Shown here in pieces: positions 7,440 to 15,692 of a stretch of DNA of 33,153 bases; the first letter of the stretch is position 1, and each line of letters begins with the position of its first letter. This DNA is from Roseicyclus sp. (lineage in GTDB: Bacteria; Pseudomonadota; Alphaproteobacteria; Rhodobacterales; Rhodobacteraceae): the NCBI GenBank assembly GCA_018401055.1, contig JAGYLB010000103.1, forward strand, positions 1-33,153. Reading direction: 5' to 3'. The notes beneath the pieces were generated by a model that was not told the origin of the DNA, did not search any database, and was given only the letters and a program-made list of their open reading frames with translations. The translations under genes and the position numbers were made by a program.

Positions 7440-8794
7440 GCGCGCACCCGCCAGCGGCTTGTGCCGTCCGTGTCCTCGACCTGGATGCCCATCGCATGCA
7501 GATCCGCGCGCAGCGCATCGGCGCGCGCCCAGTCCCTTGCGGCGCGGGCCTGCAGGCGGGCGCTGACCAGCGCCTCGATATGGTCCGTGTCGCCAGCGCC
7601 CGATTGCGCCCAATCCACTGCGTTCTTCTGCAGAATCCCCAAGACCGCCCCGCCTTCGCGCAAGGCAGCTGCAAGTTCGGCCCGCCGCACGCGATCGTCA
7701 GTTGAATGCACCTCCGCCGCGAGAGCATGCAGAGCGGCCAGCGCGCCGGGTGTGTTCAGGTCATCGTCCAGCGCCGTCAGGACAGGGGCGACGTCCTCGG
7801 GTCGCGCGAGATCTGCGGGCTCATCGCGCAAGGCGCCATAGAGCCGGTCGAGCGCGGCTCGGGCGGCCCGCGGTGTTTCGGGCGTCCAGTCCAACGGTTG
7901 ACGGTAGTGGGCGCTCAACAGCGCGTAGCGGATCGCCTCGCCAGGGCAGTCCGCCAGCAGGTCGCGCACCAAAAGCACATTGCCGAGCGATTTCGACATC
8001 TTGGCGCCCGACACGGTCACATGACCATTATGGACCCAAAACCGCGCCACCGTCCCTTGGGCGATCTCGTTCTCGTGGTGGGGAAAGCGCAGATCGATCC
8101 CACCGCCATGGATGTCGATGCCCGCGCCCAGATGCGCGCGGATCATGGCGGAGCATTCGATATGCCAACCGGGCCGCCCAAAGCCCCAGGGGCCATCCCA
8201 GCCCGGTTGACCGGGCACGGACGGTTTCCACAACACGAAATCGCGCGGATCGCGCTTCCACGGCGCCACCTCGACCCGCGCCCCTGCCAGCATCTCGTCG
8301 GGGTTCGCGCCAGACAGCCGCCCATAGGTGGGAAAGGCGGGGATATGGAACAGCACATGCCCATCCGCCTCATACGCCCGGCCAGCCGCGATCAATTCCG
8401 CAATCATCACGATCATCTGCGCGATGTGGCCGGTCGCGCGCGGCTCGATATCCGGCGGGGCGACACCAAGGGCAGCCAGATCGGCGTGATAGGCCCGCGT
8501 GAATCGATCCGCGATCACATCGCAGGCCACGCCCTCGGCGGCGGCGGCGGCGATGATCTTGTCATCCACATCGGTGATGTTGCGCGCGTAGGTGACACGG
8601 GGGAACAGCGCGCGCAGCCGACGCGCCAGCACGTCGAACACCACCGCGGGCCGCGCATTGCCGATATGGGCATAGGAATAGACCGTCGGCCCGCAGACAT
8701 ACATCCGCACATGGCCAGCGTTGTGCGGCACAAATCGCTCGACCCGCCGTCCCATCGAATTGAACAGCCGCAAACCGTCCCCGACCGGTCCCAT
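7436..8794 (-). CDS. cysS: Cysteinyl-tRNA synthetase
   Basis: 452 residues from the ATG at 8794, which overlaps the COG0523 stop by one base (TGATG). It is a class I synthetase with the HIGH-type motif AHIGNARP (42-49) and KMSKS at 264-268. The four zinc ligands that recognise the Cys thiol in E. coli CysRS are all conserved: Cys34 (YVCGPTVY), Cys214 (GWHIEC), His239 and Glu243 (PHHENE). Length is close to the E. coli enzyme. Unusually, the gene is embedded in a Zur-type operon, which suggests a stress paralogue made when zinc is scarce. If the genome holds no other cysS, it would be the essential copy. The longer open frame to 8950 runs into the upstream gene and is rejected. Confidence 0.95.
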   Translation of the reverse strand: MGPVGDGLRLFNSMGRRVERFVPHNAGHVRMYVCGPTVYSYAHIGNARPAVVFDVLARRLRALFPRVTYARNITDVDDKIIAAAAAEGVACDVIADRFTRAYHADLAALGVAPPDIEPRATGHIAQMIVMIAELIAAGRAYEADGHVLFHIPAFPTYGRLSGANPDEMLAGARVEVAPWKRDPRDFVLWKPSVPGQPGWDGPWGFGRPGWHIECSAMIRAHLGAGIDIHGGGIDLRFPHHENEIAQGTVARFWVHNGHVTVSGAKMSKSLGNVLLVRDLLADCPGEAIRYALLSAHYRQPLDWTPETPRAARAALDRLYGALRDEPADLARPEDVAPVLTALDDDLNTPGALAALHALAAEVHSTDDRVRRAELAAALREGGAVLGILQKNAVDWAQSGAGDTDHIEALVSARLQARAARDWARADALRADLHAMGIQVEDTDGTSRWRVRA

Positions 8795-9903
8795 CAGAAC
8801 GGCTGCTCCAGCGTGTGGACGATCAGGCCCTCGGCCGGTTCCCCTGCCTGGGGTCGCATGCCCAGCACTGCGAGGCTCTTCTCGCGGTCGGCCTTCGGAA
8901 TGTCGCGAGCGATCACGACCACGCGGCTGGTCACATCCCCCTCGGGCCAACTGTCCAAAGGCACGGGCGGCTCGAAAATGTGCTGCACTCCGTGAAAGAC
9001 GAAGGGTTTCGGCACATCCTCGATATGCACGATCCCCTTCATCCGCAGGATGTCGGGGCCGCGGAGCGCGATCAGCGTATCGAGCCAGAAGTCGAAGACT
9101 TGAGCCGGGATCGGACCCTCCAGCGTGATCGAGGCCGTGACGATCCGGTCGTCCACGGCATGATGCGAGGGCGCACCGAGGTCGATCATCGGCGGGGCAT
9201 TTGGCGCGCTGAAGCCGGACAGGCCTGCGAGCGGATCGGGGTCGGGTGCGGCCAGCCAGGTCAGGGCATGATCGGGCGCCATGGCACGACGAAGGGCACC
9301 GAGGTTGAAGAGCGCAGCCGACGGCACGCTTCCCTTGTTGGCCGTTATGCGCTCCACGGTCGGGTTCAACCGGTCGAGCCGCGCCATGAGCGCCTTCATC
9401 ATAGTGTCATCGGCCAGATCAGTCTTGGTCAGCACGATCCGGTCGGCCATGGCGACCTGCGCCTGCGCCTCGGCGTGGCGGTCAAGCGTTGCGGCGCCGA
9501 GCACGGCATCGACGGCCGTCACGATACCGTCCAGCGCATAATTGGGGGCCAGCACATGATCGACCAGAAGCGTATGGTGGATCGGGCCCGGATCCGCCAG
9601 TCCGGTCGTCTCGATCACCACCCGATCAAAGGCGAGCTCCCCTCGCGCCCGCCGCGCAAGCAGGGAAATCAGGGTCTTCGTCAGGTCGCCCCGGATCGAA
9701 CAGCAGATGCAACCGGCCGGCATCAGGACGACATCCTCGGCCGCCTCCTCGATCAGATCATGATCAAGCCCCGCCTCGCCGAATTCATTCACGATCACGG
9801 CGACCCGTCCGGCGGCAGGATCATGCAAAAGACGGTTCAGAAGCGTTGTCTTGCCTGCTCCGAGAAAGCCGGTGAGGAGCGTTACGGGGATCGGATCGAA
9901 CAT
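8794..9903 (-). CDS. COG0523/CobW-family GTPase, putative zinc metallochaperone (copy 2)
   Basis: 369 residues from the ATG at 9903. The frame stays open to 10314, but that would run through the operator and the divergent hisI, and homology starts exactly at [12 protein letters not shown]. Walker A is GFLGAGKTT (12-20), CxCC is GCICC (65-68), [17 protein letters not shown] and the TKTD guanine motif follow, then a CobW C-terminal domain. Unlike copy 1 it has no His-rich loop. It is the first gene of operon B, so it would be the first product made on derepression. It probably delivers zinc to a client, possibly the CysRS encoded next. The metal specificity is inferred from context only. Confidence 0.93.
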   Translation of the reverse strand: MFDPIPVTLLTGFLGAGKTTLLNRLLHDPAAGRVAVIVNEFGEAGLDHDLIEEAAEDVVLMPAGCICCSIRGDLTKTLISLLARRARGELAFDRVVIETTGLADPGPIHHTLLVDHVLAPNYALDGIVTAVDAVLGAATLDRHAEAQAQVAMADRIVLTKTDLADDTMMKALMARLDRLNPTVERITANKGSVPSAALFNLGALRRAMAPDHALTWLAAPDPDPLAGLSGFSAPNAPPMIDLGAPSHHAVDDRIVTASITLEGPIPAQVFDFWLDTLIALRGPDILRMKGIVHIEDVPKPFVFHGVQHIFEPPVPLDSWPEGDVTSRVVVIARDIPKADREKSLAVLGMRPQAGEPAEGLIVHTLEQPF

Positions 9904-9941
9904 GACGGACTTCCGGCTTGCAAGGTCTGAGCGAGTATGGT

Positions 9942-9961
9942 TGTTATAGTATAACATAACA
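9942..9961 (+). promoter_or_regulatory. Putative bidirectional Zur operator
   Basis: The site TGTTATAGTATAACATAACA contains a perfect 15-bp palindrome (TGTTATA-G-TATAACA). It lies between divergent genes, 38 nt from the COG0523 start and 17 nt from the hisI start. It shares TGTTA-N5-TAACATAACA with the operator in front of zur. One bound dimer could close both promoters. Confidence 0.85.
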
Positions 9962-9978
9962 CTCTGCAAGGCCGCCCC

Positions 9979-10452
9979 ATGCCCGCCGTTACGTTCCACC
10001 CCCGCCGCACGGTTGAAGACGTCGAAGAAGGCCAAATGCTTGCACCGAAATTCGGGCCAGACGGTCTGATTCCCTGCATCACGACCGATGCCGGCACGGG
10101 AGAAGTCCTGATGCTGGGCTGGATGAACAAGGACGCGCTCCACCTGACGCTGGAGAGCGGTGAAGCGCATTACTTCAGCCGCTCGCGGCAGGTTTTGTGG
10201 CGCAAGGGTGCCACATCGGGCCTGACACAGCGCGTGGTCGAGGCTCGGATCGATGACGATCAAGATGCGATCTGGCTGAGGGTCGAGGTCGCTGGCTCCG
10301 GCGCATCCTGCCATGTCGGCTATCGATCGTGTTTCTACCGTGCCGTGCCGACCGGGCCAGCTGCCGGTGGCGCGCTGGTGTTCACGGAAGCCGAGCGCGT
10401 CTTTGACCCTGTCGATGTTTATGGCGACGCGCCGAACCCGACGCAGCTATGA
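9979..10452 (+). CDS. hisI: HisI paralogue (phosphoribosyl-AMP cyclohydrolase) lacking one zinc-ligand Cys
   Basis: 157 residues. Family motifs are [30 protein letters not shown], and [12 protein letters not shown]. The enzyme opens the adenine ring of PR-AMP in histidine synthesis. Ordinary HisI proteins bind zinc with three Cys: one in the RLDCDxD segment and two in the ACHTG...SCFY segment. Here the first position is Asp93 (RIDDDQD) while Cys111 and Cys118 remain. The protein also has an N-terminal extension of about ten residues ([15 protein letters not shown]) compared with usual HisI. With the Zur operator directly upstream, this fits a stand-in enzyme with reduced or altered metal need, as described for HisI paralogues in zinc regulons. 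Activity and metal content are untested. Confidence 0.9.
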   Translation: MPAVTFHPRRTVEDVEEGQMLAPKFGPDGLIPCITTDAGTGEVLMLGWMNKDALHLTLESGEAHYFSRSRQVLWRKGATSGLTQRVVEARIDDDQDAIWLRVEVAGSGASCHVGYRSCFYRAVPTGPAAGGALVFTEAERVFDPVDVYGDAPNPTQL

Positions 10453-10709
10453 GCCTTGCCTTCGACTTCCGACAGAAAGCGTCTGCCATCTGGCACATTC
10501 AAAGGATCAAGCGAATGGTCCGGGACGTTGGCGGGTTGGGGCCGCAGACCATGGTTTCGGTGAGCGAGATCGACTGTGACGATCCTGTTTGTCCCGGGGC
10601 AGCGACACAGATCACCATCTTGTCTCTGGATCTGATGCGCCGCGCCTTCGTCATCCATCGACCCGTGGCCGAGGTGTCGGCCACCGACATCGCCGAGCTT
10701 TTCGCGTGA
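10449..10709 (+). CDS. Conserved-looking 86-residue protein of unknown function, downstream of hisI
   Basis: Starts within the hisI stop (ATGA), so it is translationally coupled to it. The sequence has a central [10 protein letters not shown] motif with Cys43 and Cys48, a following TQITILSLD strand and a C-terminal [11 protein letters not shown] helix. No membrane segment or signal peptide is visible. I do not recognise the family. The C-x4-C motif could bind a metal or form a disulfide. Its position behind the divergent operator makes it part of the predicted zinc-limitation response. Confidence 0.75.
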   Translation: MSLAFDFRQKASAIWHIQRIKRMVRDVGGLGPQTMVSVSEIDCDDPVCPGAATQITILSLDLMRRAFVIHRPVAEVSATDIAELFA

Positions 10710-10954
10710 CAGTGTCGAGAGGGATTGGCAGGGTGCCTGATTGTTGCGCGACCGGCCGCTAGGCAAACTGCCACAGGCGCGTTTCATTGGTGCCAACGAC
10801 CGCTTCCCGCCCGATAGGACCTCGCGGTTGCGCCCGGCCCTGAGCCGGCATTCTGTCGCGCCTGAGAGCTGCAATGCAGCCTCTTAACACCAGTCGCTCA
10901 TGCACGCCGCAGAGATCCGTGCTCGACAATTTCTCTATTGTGTGCGGACCCCAA

Positions 10955-12075
10955 TCACACGGGAAATCTTGTTGGAGAAAGGGCTTCGACACTCACACCG
11001 GACGTCACCGTTTGCCCCGATACATCGCGGCGCGAAACAAGATCTACTGCCATTTGGGCAAGGGCCGGCGCCATCATGATGCCGTAGCCGCCCTGGCCTG
11101 CAAGCCAGAAGAAATCAGGCACATTGTCGTCGAATCCGACAACCGGAATCTCATCTGCCACGAAGGACCGCAACCCGGCCCAGGACTGTCCGATCCTGCG
11201 CACTGGGATCAGGGTCTCGGTCTCGATCCAGTGCGCAAGATGGGCGATGTCGAGTTCTTCCGGGCGGGCATCTTGCGCAAAGGTGGGGGTCGCGTCACCA
11301 GGCGATGCCATCAGCCTTCCGGCCTCGGGCTTGATGTACGCGCCTGAAGCCAGGAAATCGACGGCCGGACTGGCCCCGAGGTCGAGGCCTTCGGGCGCAT
11401 CGACAATGATGGCCGTGCGGCGCTTCGGTACCAGCCCGATGGTCTGCGCGCCGGCCATTGCCCCGATCTGGTCCGCCCAGGCGCCGGACGCATTGATCAC
11501 GATCCTTGCCCGGTGGGTCTGGATCGGTGTTTGCACGTCCCAGACGCCGTCTTTGCGCACGAGGCCGGTGACAGCCTGATGTGTGGCGACAGTTCCGCCG
11601 CGCCGCGTGATGCCCTTGAGATAGCCGTGGTGTAGACTGGCAACGTTGATATCGGTGACCCCGGCTCGTAGATCGCCGCCGCGACGCGGCCCGGGCGGAG
11701 ATAGGGTGCGCAGCTCACCGCCTCGGCCGGAGACATGCGGGAAACCTCGTGACCGGGTTCAGACAGCGCGACAATGGCGTCCAGCTGGCCCACGGCATCC
11801 TCTGTCGCAACGGTCAGCGCCCCGCGCGGAGTCAAAAGGGGACCCTCGCAGAATCCGTCAGGCGGCGCGACGAAGAAGTAGGCGCTTGCCGCGTTGATCC
11901 GGCGCACGACCGGGCCGCCGTAATTGCGCGTGAACAGCGCCGCCGATCGCCCGGTGCTGTGATATCCGCATGAGCTTTCGGCCTCGAGCACGAGAACGCT
12001 GCCCAGATCGGCCAATTCATAGGCAGCCGAGGCACCGGATATCCCGCCGCCGATCACAAGAAAGTCGTAGATCAT
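10955..12075 (-). CDS. FAD-dependent oxidoreductase of the DAO/sarcosine-oxidase type (one frameshift)
   Basis: The N-terminal dinucleotide fold is MIYDFLVIGGGISGASAAYE (ATG at 12075), followed by the FAD region GYHSTGRSAALF. The frame breaks at the four-C run 11659-11662. With one more base the text continues EPGVTDINVASLHHGYLKG into the second frame (VRKDGVWDV, INASGAWADQIG, FWLAGQGGYGIMMAPALA) to a stop at 10955, giving about 373 residues. Members oxidise glycine, sarcosine, D-amino acids or related amines to imine and H2O2. It is divergent from the RpiR regulator, so it is probably part of the same catabolic module and may act on a product of the imported peptide. Confidence 0.85.
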
Positions 12076-12150
12076 GTCGTCTTGGCCTTTGTTTGCCCAC
12101 CTCGTGGGCAGCGAATTGGCGACCACAAGGCACCCATCCTTGCAGATTTG

Positions 12151-12190
12151 CAAGAAAAACCAAAATCATTGACATTTTGAAAGTTTTCTT
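12151..12190. promoter_or_regulatory. Nested inverted repeat, candidate RpiR operator
   Basis: Between the divergent oxidoreductase and regulator genes, AAGAAAA (12152-12158) pairs with TTTTCTT (12184-12190). Inside it, CAAAAT (12161-12166) pairs with ATTTTG (12174-12179) around a 7-nt centre. The AT-rich dyad stands out from the GC-rich surroundings and is 33 nt before the rpiR ATG. Binding by the adjacent regulator is inferred. Confidence 0.5.
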
Positions 12191-12222
12191 ACTTACTCGG
12201 GCGAACTGACGGAGAAACCTCC

Positions 12223-13119
12223 ATGTCCAAGCCCTTGCGCGACCGCCTGACCGAGGCGCTTGGATCTGCCTCCAAGGCGGATCGGGCGCTGGCCAGCTAC
12301 ATGCTCTCGGAACTGAGCAGCCTTCCGTTCGAGACGGCGGCAAGCCTCGCAGAGAAGGTCGAGGTCAGTGAACCGACCGTGGGGCGCTTCTGTCGGGCGA
12401 TCGGCTACGATGGGTTCAAGGACCTCAAGGCGAGCCTCAGGAACGACATGAGCGACCAGCCCTGGCTGATCGGCGACAGGCTGCGCGATCTGCAGGCGCG
12501 CACCAAGGCCGGCGAAGACCAGCTGACCCGCGGGTTGGAGCTGGAAATGGGCGCGCTTGTCGCGGTGTACGAGGCCGCGAACCTTCCCGAGTTCGCCACG
12601 GTCGTCAAACGCCTCGCCACCACCCGCACGGTCTATGCTACCGGGTTCCAGACCGAACGCGGCATGGCGCAGATCTTCGTCAACCAGCTGCAATACCTGC
12701 GTGAGGGGGTTCATCTTCTGGACGCAGCGTCGGGCAACTTCGCGGAAGTTCTGGCGATGGGCGACACCGACGCCGCCCTCGTGATCTTCGAGGCGCGCCG
12801 CTATTCGCGCCACGCCCTGCTGCTGGCGCAGGAAGCAAAAGCGGCGGGCATCCCGGTGACGCTGATCACCGACCCCTATTGCGACTGGGGGCGCGAGGTC
12901 GCGGACGAGATGTTCGTGGTGCCGACCGCGGTGAACCTGTTCTGGGAATCCACCGCGCAGATGGCGAGCCTTGCCAACCTGCTGGTCAACGGCGTGTTCC
13001 TGGAGCTCGGCGCCGAGGTCGAGCACCGAATGAACAAGATTGCTCGGCTATACGGCCGGTTCACCGGGCATGTGGGTGGCACCGTCACCGAACGCGCGGA
13101 GGGCCGCCGCGGGATCTGA
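12223..13119 (+). CDS. RpiR/MurR-family transcriptional regulator
   Basis: 298 residues. The N-terminal HTH_6 domain spans about residues 1-77, with the recognition region SLAEKVEVSEPTVGRFCRAI and GYDGFKDLKASL. A SIS domain follows from about 125 to 260 (VYATGFQTERGMAQIFVNQL, DAALVIFEARRYSRH, GIPVTLITDPYCDW). RpiR-type regulators sense phosphosugars or other small catabolites through the SIS fold. It lies 32 nt before the ABC transporter genes and divergent from an FAD oxidoreductase gene, so it most likely controls this catabolic module through the dyad at 12151-12190. Whether it represses or activates cannot be told. Confidence 0.93.
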   Translation: MSKPLRDRLTEALGSASKADRALASYMLSELSSLPFETAASLAEKVEVSEPTVGRFCRAIGYDGFKDLKASLRNDMSDQPWLIGDRLRDLQARTKAGEDQLTRGLELEMGALVAVYEAANLPEFATVVKRLATTRTVYATGFQTERGMAQIFVNQLQYLREGVHLLDAASGNFAEVLAMGDTDAALVIFEARRYSRHALLLAQEAKAAGIPVTLITDPYCDWGREVADEMFVVPTAVNLFWESTAQMASLANLLVNGVFLELGAEVEHRMNKIARLYGRFTGHVGGTVTERAEGRRGI

Positions 13120-13151
13120 GACAATTCACAACAACAACAGGGAAAAATGTC

Positions 13152-14732
13152 ATGCGATACACTTCCAAGCAGAAGCTCCTGACAGGAACGGCCATGGCAG
13201 CGGCTGGCCTCCTGTTGTCCACCGCCGCGATGGCGCAAAACGTTACCGTCGCCTTCGCCGCCAGCGAGCTGGGGGCCACGGCCTACAACCCGGTCGCGGC
13301 CAGCAAGCTCAACACCGCCACGTCTTTGATCTTCGACCGGCTTGTCGAACAAGACGCGGACCAATCCTTTCACCCGCACCTCGCGACCTCCTGGGTCGAA
13401 ACGCCCGACGGGCTGAGCTGGACCTTCAGCTTGCGCGAGGGTGTGAGTTTCCACGACGACACGCCGTTCAATGCCGAGGCGGTCCAGTTTTGGATCGCAA
13501 GCTACGAGGGCACCGAGAACGAATACCTGGTCGAGGCCATCGGCTCGGTCGACGTGGTCGACGACCTGACCGTGCGCTTCAACATGGACCGGCCCGAGCC
13601 GAACCTGCTCTACAACCTCGCCAGCGCCTTCATGGGCATCCCCAGCCCCACGGCCTACGCGGAACTTGGCGATGATTTCGGCGTGACCGGCGCCGTCGGG
13701 ACCGGCCCCTACGAGTTGCAGAGCTTCGAGATCGGGCTGGAGACCGTGTTGGTTCGCAACCCGGATTACACCTGGGGTTCGGACCTGTCGGAGAACACTG
13801 GCGCGGGACACATCGAGACCTTCACCTTCCGCGAGATCCCCGACCAGTCCACCGCCTTCCTCGAACTGCGCACCGGCGGTATCGACCTTCTGCTGGGCGT
13901 GCCCACGGATTTCCTGCAGATCCTGGCAGCCGAACCCAATATCCAGATCATCCAGATGCCCGGCACCGGGATCAGCTACATGCCGATCAACGTGACCGCG
14001 ACGCCGTTCGACGACATCCTCGTGCGTCAGGCGACCAGCATGGCGATCGACCAGGATGGCATCGTGGCCTCGATCTACAATGGTGTGGGCGCGCCCGCCC
14101 GCAACTTCCTGATCTCTTCTCTGCCCGAATCCGATGTGGATCCGGCGCTGAATGCGACCTACGATCCGGTCCGCGCCGGCGAACTGCTGGACGAGGCCGG
14201 CTGGGTGATGGGCGATGACGGCGTCCGCACGCGTGACGGCGAGCGGCTGTCGGTCGACCTCTTCACCGACAACAGCACCGAATACACCCGCCTGACCCAG
14301 GTCGTGCAGGCGCAGCTGGCCGAGATCGGGATGGAAGCCACGATCACAGTCTTCGACAGCTCGACCATCAACGACCAGTACCGGCAAGGGACGCACCAGC
14401 TTGCCGTGCGCGGCTACGACTGGAACAACTCAGACATCCTCGACTGGTTCTTCAGCGGCAATCGCATCGGCTACCCCAACGTGTCGATGTGGCAAGACGA
14501 GGAAGGTCAGCGCCTGAACGACGTGGCGATGACCGAAAGCGCCACCGCGGCCGAGCGGGTCGCCAACTTCACTACCTATCACGAGTATGTCCTGTCCCAG
14601 CACCTGTTCGTGCCGATCTACCAGCCGACGCAGAACATCGCCTTCAACAGCAGCACGATCACCGCACCCGACCCGGTGCGCGGCTCGCGGTTCCGGGGAC
14701 AGTCCTTCGTGGACATCACCGTCGCCGAATAG
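13152..14732 (+). CDS. Dipeptide/oligopeptide-type ABC substrate-binding protein (SBP_bac_5)
   Basis: 526 residues with a Sec signal peptide (cleavage likely after AMA, before QNVTV). Family motifs include the N-terminal YNPVAASKLNTATSLIFDRL, LATSWVETPDGLSWTFSLRE, GVSFHDDTPFNAEAVQF and TGAVGTGPYELQSFE. The fold is cluster C (DppA/OppA-like). The downstream MlrC-type peptidase suggests a peptide or peptide-like ligand. The ATG at 13152 is used; an ATG at 13147 is out of frame. First gene of the dpp-like operon after the regulator. Confidence 0.95.
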   Translation: MRYTSKQKLLTGTAMAAAGLLLSTAAMAQNVTVAFAASELGATAYNPVAASKLNTATSLIFDRLVEQDADQSFHPHLATSWVETPDGLSWTFSLREGVSFHDDTPFNAEAVQFWIASYEGTENEYLVEAIGSVDVVDDLTVRFNMDRPEPNLLYNLASAFMGIPSPTAYAELGDDFGVTGAVGTGPYELQSFEIGLETVLVRNPDYTWGSDLSENTGAGHIETFTFREIPDQSTAFLELRTGGIDLLLGVPTDFLQILAAEPNIQIIQMPGTGISYMPINVTATPFDDILVRQATSMAIDQDGIVASIYNGVGAPARNFLISSLPESDVDPALNATYDPVRAGELLDEAGWVMGDDGVRTRDGERLSVDLFTDNSTEYTRLTQVVQAQLAEIGMEATITVFDSSTINDQYRQGTHQLAVRGYDWNNSDILDWFFSGNRIGYPNVSMWQDEEGQRLNDVAMTESATAAERVANFTTYHEYVLSQHLFVPIYQPTQNIAFNSSTITAPDPVRGSRFRGQSFVDITVAE

Positions 14733-14767
14733 GGCCCTGTAGAGGCGACAGGAAAGGAGGCACCGGG

Positions 14768-15679
14768 GTGATCCTCAGATACACAGTCACGCGTTTTCTG
14801 ATGCTGATCCCGGTGTCCTTCTCGATCTCTGTCGTGATCTTCATGATTGTCTACCTGCTGCCGGGCGACCCGATCGACAACCTGCTGCGGGTCGGGTCCT
14901 CGGCCGAGGATCGAGCCGAGCTAGTGGCCCGCTACGGACTGGACCGCCATCTGGTGATCCAGTATTTCGTCTGGATCGGCAACATTTTCCAGGGCGAGTT
15001 CGGCCAGGCCATCGTCCTGCGCCGACCTGTCGCCGACCTGATCGCGCAGAACCTGCCCTACAGCCTGACGCTTGGCGGGCTGGCCTTCCTGTTCTCCTCC
15101 ATCGTCGGCATGGCGCTAGGCACGCTGTCAGCGATGGTGAAGAACCCGATCCTCGACCGCTTCATGCGCGGCTTCATCCTGCTCGGCTCCACCGTGCCGG
15201 GCTTCTGGCTAGCGCTGCTGCTCATCCTCTTCTTCTCGGTCAAGCTGGGCTGGTTCCCGGTGTCAGGCGCGCGCGGGTGGGAATCCCTGGTGCTGCCGGT
15301 GCTGACCATCGGCTTTGGCGGCGTGGCGCTCGTGGCGCGGGTCACGCGGGTGGCACTGCTCGATGTGCAGCGTGAGGATTTCGTGACCCTGCTGCATGCC
15401 AAGGGACTGTCCTCGGGCACGATCCTGTTTCGCCACCTGATGCCGCATGCGCTGCTGCCGGTCGTCACCATCCTTGCCCTGCGGATCGGCTGGATCCTCG
15501 GTGGCGCCGTGACCGTCGAGTTCGTCTTCGGGCGCCCCGGTCTCGGGTCGCTGCTGATCCGGGCGCTTGGGCAGCGCGACTACCCGGTCGTGCAGGCGTG
15601 CCTGCTGATGCTGGCGCTGGCCGTCATGCTGGGCACGCTGATCGGCGACATCGCGCAGGTCGCGATGGACCCCGCGTGA
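14768..15679 (+). CDS. Dipeptide-type ABC transporter permease (DppB-like)
   Basis: 303 residues from GTG at 14768, supported by a strong ribosome site (GGAAAGGAGG at 14751-14760) and by the usual start ILRYTVTRFLMLIPVSFSIS. There are six predicted membrane segments, the LPGDPID motif after the first, and the ATPase-coupling EAA loop (AKGLSSGTILFRHLMPHALL). It pairs with the next permease. The open frame upstream of 14768 overlaps the binding-protein gene and is not used. Confidence 0.95.
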   Translation: MILRYTVTRFLMLIPVSFSISVVIFMIVYLLPGDPIDNLLRVGSSAEDRAELVARYGLDRHLVIQYFVWIGNIFQGEFGQAIVLRRPVADLIAQNLPYSLTLGGLAFLFSSIVGMALGTLSAMVKNPILDRFMRGFILLGSTVPGFWLALLLILFFSVKLGWFPVSGARGWESLVLPVLTIGFGGVALVARVTRVALLDVQREDFVTLLHAKGLSSGTILFRHLMPHALLPVVTILALRIGWILGGAVTVEFVFGRPGLGSLLIRALGQRDYPVVQACLLMLALAVMLGTLIGDIAQVAMDPA

Positions 15680-15692
15680 GGGAGAAGAAGAC

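Noticed and set aside
7436..8794. CysRS as a zinc-independent paralogue by loss of ligands
   Set aside because: All four zinc ligands are present at the expected spacing.
8795..8950. Longer start for cysS
   Set aside because: The extra 52 residues are low-complexity Arg/Gly sequence, a shadow of the overlapping GTPase gene; CysRS proteins begin about 30 residues before the YVCG motif, as given by ATG 8794.
9904..10314. N-terminal extension of the COG0523 gene by 137 codons
   Set aside because: It would run antisense through hisI and across the operator, and family homology starts exactly at the ATG at 9903.
10710..10992. Minus-strand ORF 10759-10992 and other frames between the 86-residue gene and the oxidoreductase
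   Set aside because: No recognisable motif, no coherent codon pattern, and it overlaps the oxidoreductase 3' end; treated as spacer.
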